From contig NZ_JAVFVR010000006.1 of assembly GCF_030929595.1 (NCBI RefSeq), forward strand, positions 186,001 to 250,000: 64,000 bases of DNA, written 5' to 3'. The translations under genes and the position numbers were made by a program. The stretch is from Flavobacterium sp. LHD-85. Lineage in GTDB: Bacteria; Bacteroidota; Bacteroidia; Flavobacteriales; Flavobacteriaceae. The notes under the pieces are model-generated. The model was not told the DNA's origin and ran no database searches. It worked only from the letters and a program-made list of their open reading frames with translations. Shown here one piece after another: positions 62,786-64,000 of this stretch. Position 1 is the first letter of the stretch. Each line of letters starts with the position of its first letter.

Positions 62786-64000
62786 TTATTTATTAATTTG
62801 CCTCCAGATTTTAGCACTAAAATCGTCTTTGTACATTAATCGGTTTGTTCTAGTTGGGTTAACTCGATTGGTCAGAATGATTAAAAATCGATTTGTATTT
62901 CTATTCATAAAGAAAAAAGTTCCTGTAAAACCCGTATGTCCAAAATCGTCTTTTGTAAAGAACTCATCTGGTTTTCTTTTATCGAAACCTAAACCACGAT
63001 AAATTCCTTCTTTAGCAAGCGGAGAGTCAGTAAACTCTTTTACGACTTTGGCTTTTAGAATATGTTTTCCTTTATAATTTCCGTTATTCATTAGCATTTT
63101 GCAGATTACGGCAATTGATTCTGCGTTGGCAAATAAACCGGCATTTCCGGAAACACCGCCAAAAATAGCAGCAGCCTCATCGTGCACATAACCTTTTACG
63201 GTATCTTTTCTGAAAAAATTATCTACTTCAGTTGGCATTACATTATCTATTGAAGTCCATTTTAGCGGATTATATCCAATTTTTGAAATGCCTAATTCTT
63301 TATAAATTTCATTGGTAAACTGATCGAGTTTTTTTCCTGTTTTGGTTTCAATCATTTGCTTCACCAAAAGCAAGTTTAAATCGCTATACAAATATTTCCC
63401 TCTCGGATTTGTATTTGCCTTTGCAATTCTCTCATAAACCGATGGATAAAACTCTGGATTGAGCCACATGTTTTTATAAATCTGAACCCAATTTTCTTTT
63501 GGTTCAAAAACCAGATATTTAGAATCGTAAACAATATTTTTGTTCACAAACATATTATCAAAAGGCTCAACATATAGTTCCGATTTTTGATTGCTCAAAA
63601 AAGGCGAATTATCTGGTGTAGAAAGCAATGCTTGATAAAAAGTAATACTTGGCGTTAATCCGGAAGTATGCGTTAAGAGCTCAAAAAGCGTTAAATCTGA
63701 AATAGCTGTGTTTTTATACATCGGAACAATTTCGCCGACTTGATCTGTCAATTTAATTTTTCCATCTCCAACCAAACGCATTGTTACAAGAGTCGCTCCT
63801 AAAACTTTAGACATTGAAGCTAGATCAAAAACATCATCTGATTTTACTAACTGTTTTTTGGTGTAATCATGATGACCGTAATTTTTGGTTATCAGATTAA
63901 AATCTCCTGTTCCTACAATAATTTGTGCTCCCGGAAAAAAGCCTTTTTCCAGCGCATTTGTCATCATCGAATCAATGTAAACTTTATTTCGTTCTAAACC
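62786..64000 (-). CDS. Serine hydrolase domain, C-terminal part of a larger protein (probable GH3/beta-lactamase fusion)
   Basis: The frame is open from the stop at 62786 to the window edge (404 codons visible); ATGs at 63967/63964 are internal, because GLERNKVYIDS precedes them in frame. The domain is of beta-lactamase type: S-x-x-K in LASMSKVLGATL, YSDLN for the second motif, and FGHTGFTGTFFF for the third. Bacteroidota often fuse this domain to the C-terminus of a family 3 glycoside hydrolase. The linker-like start IDSMMTNALEKGFFPGAQII and the VNPTRTNRLM ending fit that, but the glycosidase part lies outside the window. Confidence 0.8.
   Translation of the reverse strand, partial: GLERNKVYIDSMMTNALEKGFFPGAQIIVGTGDFNLITKNYGHHDYTKKQLVKSDDVFDLASMSKVLGATLVTMRLVGDGKIKLTDQVGEIVPMYKNTAISDLTLFELLTHTSGLTPSITFYQALLSTPDNSPFLSNQKSELYVEPFDNMFVNKNIVYDSKYLVFEPKENWVQIYKNMWLNPEFYPSVYERIAKANTNPRGKYLYSDLNLLLVKQMIETKTGKKLDQFTNEIYKELGISKIGYNPLKWTSIDNVMPTEVDNFFRKDTVKGYVHDEAAAIFGGVSGNAGLFANAESIAVICKMLMNNGNYKGKHILKAKVVKEFTDSPLAKEGIYRGLGFDKRKPDEFFTKDDFGHTGFTGTFFFMNRNTNRFLIILTNRVNPTRTNRLMYKDDFSAKIWRQINK

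Overview
The window looks like the chromosome of a Flavobacterium-type member of the Bacteroidota. It is AT-rich. Several genes carry the phylum's TAnnTTTG -7 promoter element 13-30 bases before the start codon. It contains families typical of the group: large outer-membrane beta-barrel receptors with carboxypeptidase-regulatory domains, DUF4251, DUF4369/TlpA, a LETM1-related protein and an ECF sigma/anti-sigma/sensor set. The tmRNA tag reads GENNYALAA. No rRNA or tRNA gene is visible apart from tmRNA.

Left part (1-31,500) is mostly housekeeping. It holds envelope proteins (barrel protein, DUF4251, META lipoprotein), a Cu/Zn superoxide dismutase lipoprotein, a beta-carbonic anhydrase beside a SulP anion transporter, and dps divergent from oxyR. 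Next come mnmD, a branched-chain aminotransferase, a MazG-like pyrophosphohydrolase, a sigma/anti-sigma/sensor operon, the potassium transporter kup, and an RsmB-type methyltransferase. MenE-like and CPBP proteins, an ArsC-like protein, an outer-membrane receptor, fumC, a lysine/alanine dehydrogenase-like enzyme and a serine hydrolase lipoprotein follow.

Centre (31,490-42,888) is the tmRNA gene ssrA followed by an island of about 11 kb. The last bases of ssrA are repeated 11 kb downstream (31,872-31,890 and 42,870-42,888, 18 of 19 identical). This is the footprint of integration into the 3' end of tmRNA, although no integrase is present. All island genes lie on the minus strand and look like a peptide natural-product (RiPP) locus. 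In order they are: an AraC-type regulator; a 100-residue precursor whose leader ends in LLIGG, leaving a 26-residue core; a GNAT acetyltransferase; a protein resembling ferredoxin-dependent bilin reductases; a B12-type radical SAM enzyme with a C-x4-C-x2-C motif; an outer-membrane beta-barrel receptor; and a C39-peptidase ABC exporter that would cut after GG. I do not recognise this combination as a described pathway, and it is the best candidate for a new system here.

Right part (43,000-64,000) holds two small proteins, two MFS transporters, a DUF763 protein, an AI-2E family permease, a potassium-channel-like protein and a TolC-HlyD-MFS efflux operon preceded by a 40-base palindrome. A cupin, a class V aminotransferase and a TlpA thioredoxin follow, the last behind a SAM-I riboswitch. 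A multi-PAS histidine kinase, a TonB-dependent receptor and the C-terminal part of a probable glycosidase/beta-lactamase-fold protein finish the window.

Intergenic regions carry several dispersed repeat families: AATTCC hairpins, TTAATTG heptamers, an ACACATAG-bounded element in two copies, and long palindromes. They are listed separately.
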